Shown here: piece by piece, positions 9,887-18,699 of the stretch
Numbering within the stretch: the stretch's first letter is position 1
Layout of the letters: each line of letters opens with the position of its first letter
Source: Phycicoccus sp. Root101
Lineage (GTDB): Bacteria; Actinomycetota; Actinomycetes; Actinomycetales; Dermatophilaceae
Reading direction: 5' to 3'
Length of the DNA stretch: 64,000 nt
Assembly: GCF_001426245.1 (NCBI RefSeq)
Contig: NZ_LMCM01000005.1
Location: forward strand, 186,001 to 250,000
Position numbers and translations under genes: made by a program
Notes under the pieces: model-generated
Told to the model about the DNA's origin: nothing
What the model saw: the letters and a program-made list of their open reading frames with translations, nothing else
Database searches by the model: none

Positions 9887-10399
9887 GTGCCCACCATTGG
9901 CGTCTCGATCGCCATCCCCTCGCCGTACGCGGAGATGCTCCAGGCCAAGCGGGCCTCGTTCGGTGACCCGCTCGCCGACTCGATCCCGACCCACGTCACG
10001 CTGCTGCCCCCGACCGGGGTCGGCGACGAGGAGCTCGCGGTCGCGGTGAAGCACCTCGAGGAGGTCGCCGCCGACAAGGAGTCCTTCCGGATGGTGCTGC
10101 GCGGCACCGGCAGCTTCCGGCCGATCTCCCCGGTGGTCTTCGTCCAGGTGTCCGGAGGCCTGGCCGACTGCGAGCTCCTGGAGAAGGCCATCCGCCGCGG
10201 TCCGCTCGACCGGACCCTGGAGTTCCACTACCACCCGCACGTCACGGTGGCGCACCACGTGCCCGAGGAGGCCCTCGACCGGGCCTTCGGCGAGCTCTCC
10301 GACTTCGAGTGCGAGTTCGTCGTCGACCAGTTCCACCTCTACGAGCACGGCACCGACGGCGTATGGCGCCCGGTCCGCTCCTTCGCGTTGGGCGGCTGA
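9887..10399 (+). CDS. 2'-5' RNA ligase / cyclic phosphodiesterase family protein
   Basis: 170 aa. Two HxT catalytic motifs, HVTL near residue 35 and HVTV near residue 118, define the 2H phosphoesterase superfamily, which acts on 2',3'-cyclic phosphates or 2'-5' linkages. The actual substrate is unknown. GTG start set by the TAGGGT box six bases upstream. It sits between trpS and a YihY gene, with five bases to the latter, so the two are probably co-transcribed. Confidence 0.85.
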   Translation: MPTIGVSIAIPSPYAEMLQAKRASFGDPLADSIPTHVTLLPPTGVGDEELAVAVKHLEEVAADKESFRMVLRGTGSFRPISPVVFVQVSGGLADCELLEKAIRRGPLDRTLEFHYHPHVTVAHHVPEEALDRAFGELSDFECEFVVDQFHLYEHGTDGVWRPVRSFALGG

Positions 10400-10404
10400 C
10401 GAGC

Positions 10405-11481
10405 GTGCAGACCCTCAAGCAGTGGTGGACCCGTCTGCAGGCCACCACCGCGTGGCAGGCGTGGAAGCGCTACGGCGACGCCCGGGGCAACGTCCTCGCC
10501 GGCGGGGTGGGCTACTTCGCCTTCTTCTCGATCTTCCCGGCGGTCGCCCTCGCGTTCACCATCGGCGGGATCGTGCTGCGCGACCGGCCCGACCTGCTCG
10601 ACAACGTGCGGCAGTACGTCGACCAGACGCTCCCGGGGTTCGTGTACGACGAGCAGACCAAGAAGGGGATCATCCCGATCACGATCCCCGAGAAGAACGC
10701 CCTGACCATCACCGGCCTCGTCGGCCTGGCCGGCCTGGTGCTCGCCGGACTGGGGTGGCTCTCGGCGCTGCGTGACGGCATCCGCTCGGTCTTCGGCGTC
10801 CCGGGCGAGCCGGGCAACCCGATCATGCTCAAGCTGCGCGACCTCGGCGTCATGGTCGTCCTCGGGCTGGGCGTGCTGGTCTCGGCAGCCGTGACCGTCG
10901 TCGCCGGGGGGATCACCCACACGGTGTCGTCGTGGATCGGCCTGGGGTCGCAGACGTGGATCGTCGGCGTCGTCGGGTTCCTCATCGGGGTCGTGCTCGA
11001 CACCGGTCTGGTCGCCCTCATGCTGCGGGTCCTCAGCGGGGTCGCCATGCCGTGGCCCGCGCTGCGCAACGGCGCCCTGTTCGGGGGCATCGGCCTGACC
11101 GTGCTCAAGGTCGCCGGGTCACGGCTCATCGCCGGGACCACGAACAACCCGCTCTTCGCCTCGATCGCCCTCGTCGTCGGCCTGCTCCTGTGGCTCAACA
11201 TCATCTCGCGCGTCATGCTCGTCGCCGCCGCGTGGGCCGCCAACGACGTCGACCACGCGACGGAGGGACTCACCACGGCGCAGAAGGACAAGCTCACCGA
11301 GGGCCCTGCGCCGGAGCCGGTGGACATCGTCCGGGAGCGTACCGACGCGGGGTTGCCGACCTTCGGGCAGCGCGCCGCGGACCGGACGTCCGTGGCAGCC
11401 GGTGCGGTGCTCGGCGCGGTCGGTGCGGTCGCGGTCGGGTCGCTCGGTCGCGGCATACGGGCGCTCGTCCGCCGCCGCTGA
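10405..11481 (+). CDS. YihY/BrkB-family inner-membrane protein
   Basis: 358 aa. The conserved opening GNVLAGGVGYFAFFSIFPAVAL and about six hydrophobic helices mark the YihY (formerly BrkB) family, whose biochemical role is not settled. The GTG at 10405 follows the previous stop by five bases, and the open frame before it overlaps the preceding gene, so it is not used. The C-terminal 60 residues are polar, then a Gly/Ala-rich stretch, ending in RRR. Confidence 0.87.
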   Translation: MQTLKQWWTRLQATTAWQAWKRYGDARGNVLAGGVGYFAFFSIFPAVALAFTIGGIVLRDRPDLLDNVRQYVDQTLPGFVYDEQTKKGIIPITIPEKNALTITGLVGLAGLVLAGLGWLSALRDGIRSVFGVPGEPGNPIMLKLRDLGVMVVLGLGVLVSAAVTVVAGGITHTVSSWIGLGSQTWIVGVVGFLIGVVLDTGLVALMLRVLSGVAMPWPALRNGALFGGIGLTVLKVAGSRLIAGTTNNPLFASIALVVGLLLWLNIISRVMLVAAAWAANDVDHATEGLTTAQKDKLTEGPAPEPVDIVRERTDAGLPTFGQRAADRTSVAAGAVLGAVGAVAVGSLGRGIRALVRRR

Positions 11482-11508
11482 CCGAGCCGGGGTCCACCCC
11501 GTCACGGT

Positions 11509-11535
11509 GGTCGGCCGGCGTCGGGTGCGCCGACC
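11509..11535. terminator. Possible hairpin terminator between convergent genes
   Basis: GGTCGGC (11509-11515) and GCCGACC (11529-11535) form a 7-bp stem with a 13-base loop between the convergent YihY and DUF389 genes. There is no T tract. Confidence 0.3.
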
Positions 11536-11574
11536 GCGCGCGGCACCCCAGTCACGACGATCAGCCGGCGTCGC

Positions 11575-12519
11575 TCACGCCGGGGTGGGCTGACGCCGCC
11601 GGTGCAGGCGGCCCCACAGGGCTCGCTGGGCGAGCAGGGTCAGCACGCCGGCGACGGTCATGCCGAGCAGGTTGATGCCGAGCTGGGCCGCGGCGCCGCC
11701 GAGCTGGCTCCACGCCCCGGTGGCCAGCGCCACGGAGAAGTCGCCCGCGGCCGGAACCGTCGTCACCGAGATGAACACCCCGACGAGCGCGTTGCTGCGC
11801 CCGGCCGTCGTCGAGAGCACCCCGGCCGCACCGGCCAGCACCGCCACCACGACCGACCAGTGGTCGGGGCGCCAGATGAAGCCGGTCAGCGGGCGCGGCG
11901 CGGCCACCGTCGACGCGTCGAACCAGCCGACGGCCACCGCGAGGAGCGACAGCAGGGTGGTCACGGCGATGGCCAGGGCGAACCCGCGCACGAGCAGGCC
12001 CATGGCGCGGAGCGACAGCCGGGGCCGGCCGAGGGCGAGCCCGACCGCCAGGGCAGCCACCGCGCTGAACTCCGGCCCCACGACCATGGCCCCCACGACG
12101 AGGATCGCCGAGTCGGTGACCACGGCGACCGACGCGATCAGCGTGGCGAGGCAGAGGAAGGCGTAGTACGACCACGACCCGTGCGACTGTCCCTCCGCGC
12201 CGTCCAGCACTGCGTCCCACACGACGGCGTCGTCGGGCGCACCCGGTGCGTGGCGTTCGGCCGCGACGGCGTTGCGCGAGGGAGCGGCCTCGATGGTGAG
12301 GATGGTGATGCCGCCCCGGTCGTGCAACCCGAGGTCGCGCAACCGGCCGAGCACCGCGTCGGTGGCCTCGCGGGCGATGTCGGCCTCCACGAGGTCGCCC
12401 ACGGGCTTGAGGCTGCCGCCGCGCGTGACCGCGAGGTTGCAGACGGCGTCGTCGGGTTCGAGGACGGCCAGGACCTGTTCGGACAGGTCGCCCGGGACGG
12501 CGAGGCGCAGGTGCAGCAC
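11575..12519 (-). CDS. DUF389 family membrane protein
   Basis: 314 aa. A soluble ferredoxin-like N-terminal half (to about residue 115) is followed by five to six hydrophobic helices containing DSAILVVGAMVVGPEFSAVAALAVGLALGR and GVFISVTTVPAAGDF, typical of DUF389 (TIGR00341-like) proteins. No biochemical function is established for the family. Its start lies one base from the stop of the upstream carboxypeptidase, so it is the second gene of that unit. Confidence 0.85.
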   Translation of the reverse strand: MLHLRLAVPGDLSEQVLAVLEPDDAVCNLAVTRGGSLKPVGDLVEADIAREATDAVLGRLRDLGLHDRGGITILTIEAAPSRNAVAAERHAPGAPDDAVVWDAVLDGAEGQSHGSWSYYAFLCLATLIASVAVVTDSAILVVGAMVVGPEFSAVAALAVGLALGRPRLSLRAMGLLVRGFALAIAVTTLLSLLAVAVGWFDASTVAAPRPLTGFIWRPDHWSVVVAVLAGAAGVLSTTAGRSNALVGVFISVTTVPAAGDFSVALATGAWSQLGGAAAQLGINLLGMTVAGVLTLLAQRALWGRLHRRRQPTPA

Positions 12520-12520
12520 G

Positions 12521-13828
12521 TCAGTGGCGGGCGTGGTGGCGGCGGCGGGCCGAGGCTGCCCGCGAGCCCAGCCACAGCAGGAGCCCCGCGATGACCGCGA
12601 GGGTGCCGATGCCGACCCAGGGTGCGGACGTGTGGTCGATCCCTCGGGGGAGGGCAGCCGCGGCCGCGGTGGCGCGCGACGCCTGGTCCTGCGGGGCGTC
12701 GAGGGGAGCCACCGTCGAGTTGTCCTTCAGCGGCGGGAGCCGTGGAGGGGCGGTCACCGTGCCCGGCGCGACGAGGGTGCCGACGGGGCGCGCCCTGGAG
12801 CCGTACCGGAACGCCCAGTCGTACATCGCGGCCTGCGGTCGCCAGGACCCGTCGAGGCCGTACATCTCGGTCAGCAGGTAGGTCTTCCCACCCCGGGTGA
12901 CCGCCGAGATGAAGGTGCGGTGGGCCGCCACGGTGTAGCCGTTCTTGATGCCGATCGTGCCGTCGTAGTTGTAGAGCAGCTTGTTGTGGTTGTTGATGAC
13001 GTAGGTTGCACGCTTCTTGGTCTTCGGGTCGGTGCGTCCCGGGAACTGCGCCTGCTTGGTCGTGACGTAGCGGCGGAACTCGGGGAGCTGCATCGCGGCC
13101 CGCCCGATCAGGGCCAGGTCGTAGGCGCTGGACGTCTGGCCGCGGACATCGAGCCCGGACGGGTCCTTGGCCACCGTGTCGTGGGCGCCGAGGTAGCGCG
13201 CCTTGGCGTTCATCGCCGCCAGCGTCGCGGCCCGCCCGCCGCCGGCCCCCGCGAGGGCGTAGGCCGCGTCGTTGCCGGAGGACATGAGCAGCGCCTCGAA
13301 GAGCTGGCGCGAGGTGTAGGTCGCACCCGGCACGATCCCGACGCGGGTGCCGTCCGCGTTCGCGTCGGCAGCGGTGGCCGTGATCACCCGATCCGGCCCG
13401 ACCTTGGGGATCAGCGTCAGGGCGGTGAGCGTCTTCAGGGTGCTGGCCGGCAGGAGGCGGGCGTGCGGTGCCTTGGCGGCGACGACCTCGCCAGTGTCCA
13501 TGTCGGCGAGCAGCCAGGCGACGTTCTTGAGCGCCGGGGGAGCAGGCACCCCGGCAGGGAGGTCGGTGACCAGACCGGTGCTGGCCAGCCTGGGCCCACC
13601 GATCGACAGCTCGGGACGCACCGTCGCCCTGGGGACCGGGAGCTTCAGGAGGCTGGGTGAGGGCTTGGGCTTCGCCGCGGCGACCTGCGCCGACGTGAGC
13701 CCACCCCGGGACGCCGGGGCGCTGGCCGGCGCTCCGGCGACCGCGGGCGCGGTGGGTCCGAACACGACGGCGCCGCCGACCGCCAGCACGAGGCTGGCAG
13801 CGGCGGCGGACGCACGTCGTCGGGGCAC
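12521..13828 (-). CDS. D-alanyl-D-alanine carboxypeptidase (peptidase S11)
   Basis: 435 aa secreted, membrane-anchored penicillin-binding protein that trims the terminal D-Ala of peptidoglycan stem peptides. Signal segment residues 8-32. Catalytic motifs are STLK (129-132) and SGN (184-186); the third box reads KNG (295-297) instead of the usual KTG. A single C-terminal helix (WVGIGTLAVIAGLLLWLG) is followed by a basic tail. The GTG at 13828 is chosen because CACACT lies six bases upstream and a signal peptide starts there. The open frame further upstream is antisense to sdhB. Confidence 0.9.
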   Translation of the reverse strand: MPRRRASAAAASLVLAVGGAVVFGPTAPAVAGAPASAPASRGGLTSAQVAAAKPKPSPSLLKLPVPRATVRPELSIGGPRLASTGLVTDLPAGVPAPPALKNVAWLLADMDTGEVVAAKAPHARLLPASTLKTLTALTLIPKVGPDRVITATAADANADGTRVGIVPGATYTSRQLFEALLMSSGNDAAYALAGAGGGRAATLAAMNAKARYLGAHDTVAKDPSGLDVRGQTSSAYDLALIGRAAMQLPEFRRYVTTKQAQFPGRTDPKTKKRATYVINNHNKLLYNYDGTIGIKNGYTVAAHRTFISAVTRGGKTYLLTEMYGLDGSWRPQAAMYDWAFRYGSRARPVGTLVAPGTVTAPPRLPPLKDNSTVAPLDAPQDQASRATAAAAALPRGIDHTSAPWVGIGTLAVIAGLLLWLGSRAASARRRHHARH

Positions 13829-13834
13829 GCGAAG

Positions 13835-13840
13835 AGTGTG
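13835..13840 (-). promoter_or_regulatory. -10 box CACACT of the D,D-carboxypeptidase gene
   Basis: CACACT (13840-13835) is followed by six bases and the GTG at 13828, matching the leaderless spacing seen elsewhere in the window. Confidence 0.4.
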
Positions 13841-13842
13841 CC

Positions 13843-14601
13843 CTAGAACCTGCTCGTGAGCAGTGCCCTCTTGACCTCTTGGATCGCCTGGGTCACCTGG
13901 ATGCCGCGCGGGCAGGCGTCGGTGCAGTTGAAGGTCGTGCGGCAGCGCCACACGCCCTCCTTGTCGTTGAGGATCTCCAGGCGCTGGCTGCCACCCTCGT
14001 CACGGCTGTCGAAGATGAAGCGGTGGGCGTTGACGATCGCGGCCGGGCCGAAGTACTGGCCGTCGTTCCAGAAGACGGGGCAGCTCGTCGTGCACGCGGC
14101 ACACAGGATGCACTTGGTCGTGTCGTCGAACCGGTCGCGGTCCTTCTGGCTCTGGATGCGCTCGCGGGTCGGCTCGTTGCCCGTGGTCACGAGGAACGGC
14201 ATGACCTCGCGGTAGGCGTCGAAGAACGGCTCCATGTCGACGATGAGGTCCTTCTCGAGCGGAAGACCCTTGATCGCCTCGACCGTGATCGGCTTGTCGG
14301 GGTTGACGTCCTTGATGAGCGTCTTGCAGGCGAGCCGGTTCTTGCCGTTGATGCGCATGGCGTCCGAGCCGCACACGCCGTGCGCGCACGAACGCCGGAA
14401 GCTCAGCGAGCCGTCCTGCTCCCACTTGATCTGGTGCAGGGCGTCGAGCACGCGGTCGGTCGCGTGCGCCGTGACCTGGTAGTCCTCGAAGTGCGGCTCC
14501 GTGTCGGCCTCGGGGTTGTAGCGCGCGACGCGGATGGTCACGGTGAAGGTCGGCACGGCGCCGACCTTGCCCTCGGTCTTCTCTTCGACAGTGGCAGTCA
14601 T
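13843..14601 (-). CDS. sdhB: Succinate dehydrogenase iron-sulfur subunit
   Basis: 252 aa. Passes electrons from the flavoprotein to quinone through three clusters. The 2Fe-2S ligands lie in SCAHGVCGSDAM. The 4Fe-4S and 3Fe-4S ligands lie in CILCAACTTSCP and in the CRTTFNCTDACP stretch. Its ATG shares one base with the sdhA stop (TGATG). Last gene of the sdhCDAB operon. Confidence 0.97.
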   Translation of the reverse strand: MTATVEEKTEGKVGAVPTFTVTIRVARYNPEADTEPHFEDYQVTAHATDRVLDALHQIKWEQDGSLSFRRSCAHGVCGSDAMRINGKNRLACKTLIKDVNPDKPITVEAIKGLPLEKDLIVDMEPFFDAYREVMPFLVTTGNEPTRERIQSQKDRDRFDDTTKCILCAACTTSCPVFWNDGQYFGPAAIVNAHRFIFDSRDEGGSQRLEILNDKEGVWRCRTTFNCTDACPRGIQVTQAIQEVKRALLTSRF

Positions 14602-16385
14602 CAGTACTTGCGCTCCATCGGCTGGTAGCGGGTCACGGTCACGGGCTTGTAGTCGAGGCGCACCTCGTCCGAGAACAGCGGGCTGTCCGCCCCGAAGCCC
14701 TCGCCGGCGACGGGCGCGCGGTAGGCCATCGTGTGCCGCATGAAGTTGACGTCGTCGCGGGCCTCGTAGTCCTCACGGAAGTGACCGCCGCGGGACTCCT
14801 TGCGGGCCAGGGCGCCGATCGTGATGACCTCGGCCAGCTCGATGAGGAAGCCGAGCTCGACGGCCTCGAGCAGGTCGGTGTTGTAGCGCTTGCCCTTGTC
14901 CTGCACGACGACGTTCGCGTAGCGCTCCTTGAGCTCCTCGATCACGCCGAGGGCCTCCTTCATGGAGGCCTCCGTGCGGAACACCTGGACGTTGCGGTCC
15001 ATGGTCTCCTGCAGCTCCTTGCGGAGGTCGGCGACCCGCTCACCGGTGGCCCTGCCGCGGATGCCCTCGACCATGCCGTCGACCAGCGAGGAGGGGTTGG
15101 CCGGCAGCTCCACGAACGCGGCGTTCGCGGCATACTCCGCGGCGGCGATGCCGGCGCGGCGGCCGAACACGTTGATGTCGAGCAGGCTGTTGGTGCCCAG
15201 GCGGTTGGAGCCGTGCACCGACACGCAGGCGACCTCGCCGGCGGCGTACAGCCCGGGGACGACGTCGGTGTTGTTGCGCAGCACCTCGGTCTCGACGTTC
15301 GTCGGCACCCCGCCCATTGCGTAGTGCGCGGTCGGGTAGACCGGCACCGGCTCGGTGTACGGCTCGACGCCGAGGTAGGTGCGGGCGAACTCGGTGATGT
15401 CGGGGAGCTTGGCGTCGATGTGGGCCGGCTCGAGGTGGGTGAGGTCGAGCAGGACGTAGTCCTTGTTCGGCCCGGCGCCGCGGCCCTCGCGCACCTCGTT
15501 GGCCATCGAGCGGGCGACGATGTCGCGCGGCGCGAGGTCCTTGATGGTGGGGGCGTAGCGCTCCATGAAGCGCTCGCCGTCGGCGTTGCGCAGGATGCCG
15601 CCCTCGCCGCGAGCGGCTTCCGAGAGCAGGATGCCGAGGCCGGCCAGGCCTGTCGGGTGGAACTGGAAGAACTCCATGTCCTCCAACGGGATCCCGCGGC
15701 GGAAGGCCACACCCATGCCGTCGCCGGTGAGGGTGTGGGCGTTCGAGGTGGTCTTGAAGACCTTTCCGGTGCCGCCCGTGGCGAACACGATCGACTTGGC
15801 CTGGAAGACGTGGATCTCGCCGGTGGACAGCTCGTACGCCACGACGCCGGCAGCACGCTCGACGCCGTCCGCGCCGGTGTTCATGAGCAGGTCGAGGACA
15901 TAGAACTCGTTGAAGAACTCGACGCCCTGCTTGACGCAGTTCTGGTAGAGGGTCTGCAGGATCATGTGACCCGTGCGGTCGGCGGCGAAGCACGAACGGC
16001 GCACCGCGGCCTCACCGTGGTTGCGGGTGTGGCCCCCGAACCGGCGCTGGTCGATCTTGCCCTCGGGCGTGCGGTTGAACGGCAGGCCCATCTTCTCGAG
16101 GTCGATGACCGCGTCGATGGCCTCGCGGCACATGATCTCGGCCGCGTCCTGGTCGACGAGGTAGTCGCCGCCCTTGACGGTGTCGAAGGTGTGCCACTCC
16201 CAGTTGTCCTCCTCGACGTTGGCGAGGGCGGCGCACATGCCGCCCTGGGCCGCGCCGGTGTGGGACCGCGTCGGGTAGAGCTTGGTGAGCACCGCGGTGC
16301 GGGTGCGCGTCGAGGACTCGAGGGCCGCGCGCATCCCGGCGCCGCCGGCACCGACGATGACGACGTCGTACTTGTGCGTCTGCAT
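14601..16385 (-). CDS. sdhA: Succinate dehydrogenase flavoprotein subunit
   Basis: 594 aa. Oxidises succinate to fumarate in the TCA cycle with covalently bound FAD. The dinucleotide fold is VVIVGAGGAGMRAAL at residues 9-23. The FAD-linking His is in RSHTGAAQGG. HPTGLAGLGIL and the active-site region with RDIVAR are present, as is the C-terminal YKPV segment. Standard length. ATG start 28 bases after sdhD. Confidence 0.97.
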   Translation of the reverse strand: MQTHKYDVVIVGAGGAGMRAALESSTRTRTAVLTKLYPTRSHTGAAQGGMCAALANVEEDNWEWHTFDTVKGGDYLVDQDAAEIMCREAIDAVIDLEKMGLPFNRTPEGKIDQRRFGGHTRNHGEAAVRRSCFAADRTGHMILQTLYQNCVKQGVEFFNEFYVLDLLMNTGADGVERAAGVVAYELSTGEIHVFQAKSIVFATGGTGKVFKTTSNAHTLTGDGMGVAFRRGIPLEDMEFFQFHPTGLAGLGILLSEAARGEGGILRNADGERFMERYAPTIKDLAPRDIVARSMANEVREGRGAGPNKDYVLLDLTHLEPAHIDAKLPDITEFARTYLGVEPYTEPVPVYPTAHYAMGGVPTNVETEVLRNNTDVVPGLYAAGEVACVSVHGSNRLGTNSLLDINVFGRRAGIAAAEYAANAAFVELPANPSSLVDGMVEGIRGRATGERVADLRKELQETMDRNVQVFRTEASMKEALGVIEELKERYANVVVQDKGKRYNTDLLEAVELGFLIELAEVITIGALARKESRGGHFREDYEARDDVNFMRHTMAYRAPVAGEGFGADSPLFSDEVRLDYKPVTVTRYQPMERKY

Positions 16386-16413
16386 CAGGATTGGTTCCTT
16401 CGGTGTTGCGGGG

Positions 16414-16881
16414 TCATCGTGCCGTGCACACGGACAGGGTGGACGACGGGTCGAGGCACGGGTCGAACGTGAAGATGACCAGCGTGCCGAGGACCAGGAC
16501 GAGCAGGGCGCTCGCGACCAGCAGCCCCTTGAGGATCCAGCGGGTGCGGTCCTTCTCGGTGTAGTCGTTGATGATCGTGCGGACCCCGTTGAAGCCGTGC
16601 AGCTCCGCGAGCCACAGCATCAGCATGTCCCAGGTCTGCCAGAACGGGCTGGCCCACTTGCCGGCGACGAACGCGAAGTCGACGCCGTGGATGCCTTCGC
16701 CCAGCATGAGGTTGACGAAGAGGTGCCCGAAGACCAGGACGAGCAGCAGGACGCCGCTGGCACGCATGAAGACCCAGGACCACAGCTCGAAGTTGCCCCG
16801 GCCCTTGGAGACGCGGCGGTAGCGCGACGTCTTCGCGGAGACCGCGTCGGGACCGGCGTGGTAGTTGGTGGTGGTGCTCAT
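16414..16881 (-). CDS. sdhD: Succinate dehydrogenase hydrophobic anchor subunit
   Basis: 155 aa membrane anchor with three helices (around residues 35-55, 80-95 and 118-140). His residues in LVFGHLFVN and LAELHGFNG are the likely haem/quinone region. Begins with ATG eleven bases after sdhC. Assignment rests mainly on operon position and topology. Confidence 0.88.
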   Translation of the reverse strand: MSTTTNYHAGPDAVSAKTSRYRRVSKGRGNFELWSWVFMRASGVLLLVLVFGHLFVNLMLGEGIHGVDFAFVAGKWASPFWQTWDMLMLWLAELHGFNGVRTIINDYTEKDRTRWILKGLLVASALLVLVLGTLVIFTFDPCLDPSSTLSVCTAR

Positions 16882-16892
16882 GATCCGCCCTC

Positions 16893-17270
16893 TCAGTGCG
16901 TGAAGACGATGGTCAGGTGGCGGATCGCGAACGGCGCGAAGAGCACCACGAACCCGACGAGGACGGCCCAGAACATCTGCTTCTGGTACCTGGGGCCCTT
17001 GGCCCAGAAGTCCACCGCGATGATCCGCAGGCCGTTGAGCGCGTGGAAGATCACCGCCGCCACGAGGCCGGCCTCGGCGAGCCCCACGACGGGGTTCTTG
17101 TAGGCGTCCATGACCTCGTTGTAGGCCTCCGGGGAGACCCGGACCAGCGCCGTGTCGAGCACGTGCGCGAAGAGGAAGAGGAAGATCAGTACGCCGCTGA
17201 TGCGGTGGGCCACCCACGTCCACATGCCTTCACGGCCGCGGTAGAGGGTCCCGTTGGCTGCCTGCGCCAC
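16893..17270 (-). CDS. sdhC: Succinate dehydrogenase cytochrome b556 subunit
   Basis: 125 aa. Three helices and the SdhC signature GTLYRGREGMWTWVAHRISGV, with the haem-ligand His region in FLFAHVLDT. The GTG at 17270 is preferred because AAAGGG ends seven bases before it. A GTG at 17300 would add ten residues and lacks such a site. First gene of the operon. Confidence 0.9.
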   Translation of the reverse strand: MAQAANGTLYRGREGMWTWVAHRISGVLIFLFLFAHVLDTALVRVSPEAYNEVMDAYKNPVVGLAEAGLVAAVIFHALNGLRIIAVDFWAKGPRYQKQMFWAVLVGFVVLFAPFAIRHLTIVFTH

Positions 17271-17334
17271 TGCGCGTCCCTTTCGAAGCAGAGTTGTCAC
17301 GGCAGCTGCACCAGAACATGGCTGGGCCTGGCTG

Positions 17335-17366
17335 TCCGTACGTCGACCGTCAGGTTATCCGTACGT
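17335..17366. promoter_or_regulatory. Direct repeat TCCGTACGT upstream of sdhC
   Basis: TCCGTACGT occurs at 17335-17343 and 17358-17366, start to start 23 bases, each containing the palindrome CGTACG. A GGATAACC-type -10 region lies between them when read toward sdhC. This is a plausible regulator site for the sdh promoter. Confidence 0.35.
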
Positions 17367-17449
17367 GCAGGTGGAGCGCGCACGGCCCTGCTGTGAGAAA
17401 CCAGACAGGAAGGGTTACCGGCGGGTACCCGACGACCCCTGCGAGGTGG

Positions 17450-18589
17450 TCAGGCGGCGGGGACCGCAGCCCGGTGGACCGACTCGTAGTGGCCGACCAG
17501 CTCGTCGGTGAGGGCGGACCACGACCGGCCCTCGACCCGGAGCCGGCCGGCGGCTCCCATCGCCTCGCGCTTGGTCCGGTCACCGGCGAGGTGGGCGACC
17601 GCCTCCCGCAGCGCTGCAGGGTCGTCGGGGTCGAAGAGCAGACCGGTGCGGCTGTGGTCGACCAGGTCCAGCGGTCCACCCCGTGCCGGTGCGACGACCG
17701 GCAGGCTGGTCGCGGCCGCCTCCTGGAGGGTCTGCCCGAAGGTCTCCCTGGTCCCCGTGTGGGCGAACACGTCCAACGCGGCATACGCCCTCGCCAGGTC
17801 GTCCCCCTCGCGCCGCCCGAGGAGGACGACATCGAGGCCGGCGGCCCCGAGCAGGGCCGAGTCGTCCGCGCGGCTCGGCCCGTCGCCGACGATGACGACC
17901 CGCACCCCCGGGAGCCCGGCGACGGAGGCGAACCGGTGCAGCTCCTTCTCGGGTGCCAGCCGACCGACGTAACCCACGAGCACCTCACCATTGGGGGCGA
18001 GGCTGCGGCGCAGGGCGCGGGTGCCGGCGTCGGTGCGCCACTCCGGGCGGAACGTCGCCGCGTCCACGCCGCGCGCCCAGCCCCGCACCCTCGGTATGCC
18101 GTGCGCCTCCAGCTCGGCGAGCGCCGCCGACGAGGGGGCCAGGGTCAGGTCGGCGAGCTCGTGGACCCGTCGCACCCAGCGCCAGGCAGCGGTCGCCGCA
18201 CCGCGCCCGAGCGCGCGTGGGGCGTGCTGGCCGAGGTAGCTGGGCATGTCGGTCTGGTAGACCGCGACCGAGGGGACGCCCAGCCTGGCCGCCGCGCCGA
18301 GCGCGCTGGCGCCGAGGACGAACGGCGAGGCGACGTGGACCACGTCCGGGGCGAAGCGGCGCAGCAGGGCCTCGACCTCGCCGGTCGGCAGTCCGACGGG
18401 GAACTGCCGGACGGGGACGGAGGCCACGGCGTGCACGGGGTACCCGGCCCAGCTCGACGGTGCCGGCCGAGGGGCGATGACCACGACCTCGTGCCCGCCG
18501 TCGCGCAGGCACTCGAGCACCCGGCAGACGCTGGTCGTGACGCCGTTGAGGTTCGGCAGGAACGACTCGGTGACGATGGCGATGCGCAC
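17450..18589 (-). CDS. GT4 glycosyltransferase, probable mannosyltransferase
   Basis: 379 aa GT-B enzyme. The N-terminus MRIAIVTESFLPNLNGVTTSV is the MgtA/PimB-type opening. The C-terminal domain has VGYVGRLAPEKEL and the donor-binding ETFGQTLQEAAATSLPVVAPARGG stretch with the EX7E pattern. Resembles GDP-mannose-dependent alpha-mannosyltransferases of actinobacterial lipoglycan synthesis. The divergent neighbour, a mannose-1-phosphate guanylyltransferase, makes GDP-mannose, which supports the donor assignment; acceptor unknown. Confidence 0.85.
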   Translation of the reverse strand: MRIAIVTESFLPNLNGVTTSVCRVLECLRDGGHEVVVIAPRPAPSSWAGYPVHAVASVPVRQFPVGLPTGEVEALLRRFAPDVVHVASPFVLGASALGAAARLGVPSVAVYQTDMPSYLGQHAPRALGRGAATAAWRWVRRVHELADLTLAPSSAALAELEAHGIPRVRGWARGVDAATFRPEWRTDAGTRALRRSLAPNGEVLVGYVGRLAPEKELHRFASVAGLPGVRVVIVGDGPSRADDSALLGAAGLDVVLLGRREGDDLARAYAALDVFAHTGTRETFGQTLQEAAATSLPVVAPARGGPLDLVDHSRTGLLFDPDDPAALREAVAHLAGDRTKREAMGAAGRLRVEGRSWSALTDELVGHYESVHRAAVPAA

Positions 18590-18686
18590 ACCACCAGCGT
18601 GCGGACCGCGGGTGAGGGGACGGCGACGCCCGGGGGTGTGTCAGGTGAGCGCAGGGTGATCACCAGGGGCCGTGGTGGCCGTGGGC

Positions 18687-18692
18687 TAGCGT
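18687..18692 (+). promoter_or_regulatory. -10 box TAGCGT of manC
   Basis: TAGCGT is separated by seven bases from the ATG at 18700; a leaderless transcript is expected. Confidence 0.55.
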
Positions 18693-18699
18693 TCGCGCC

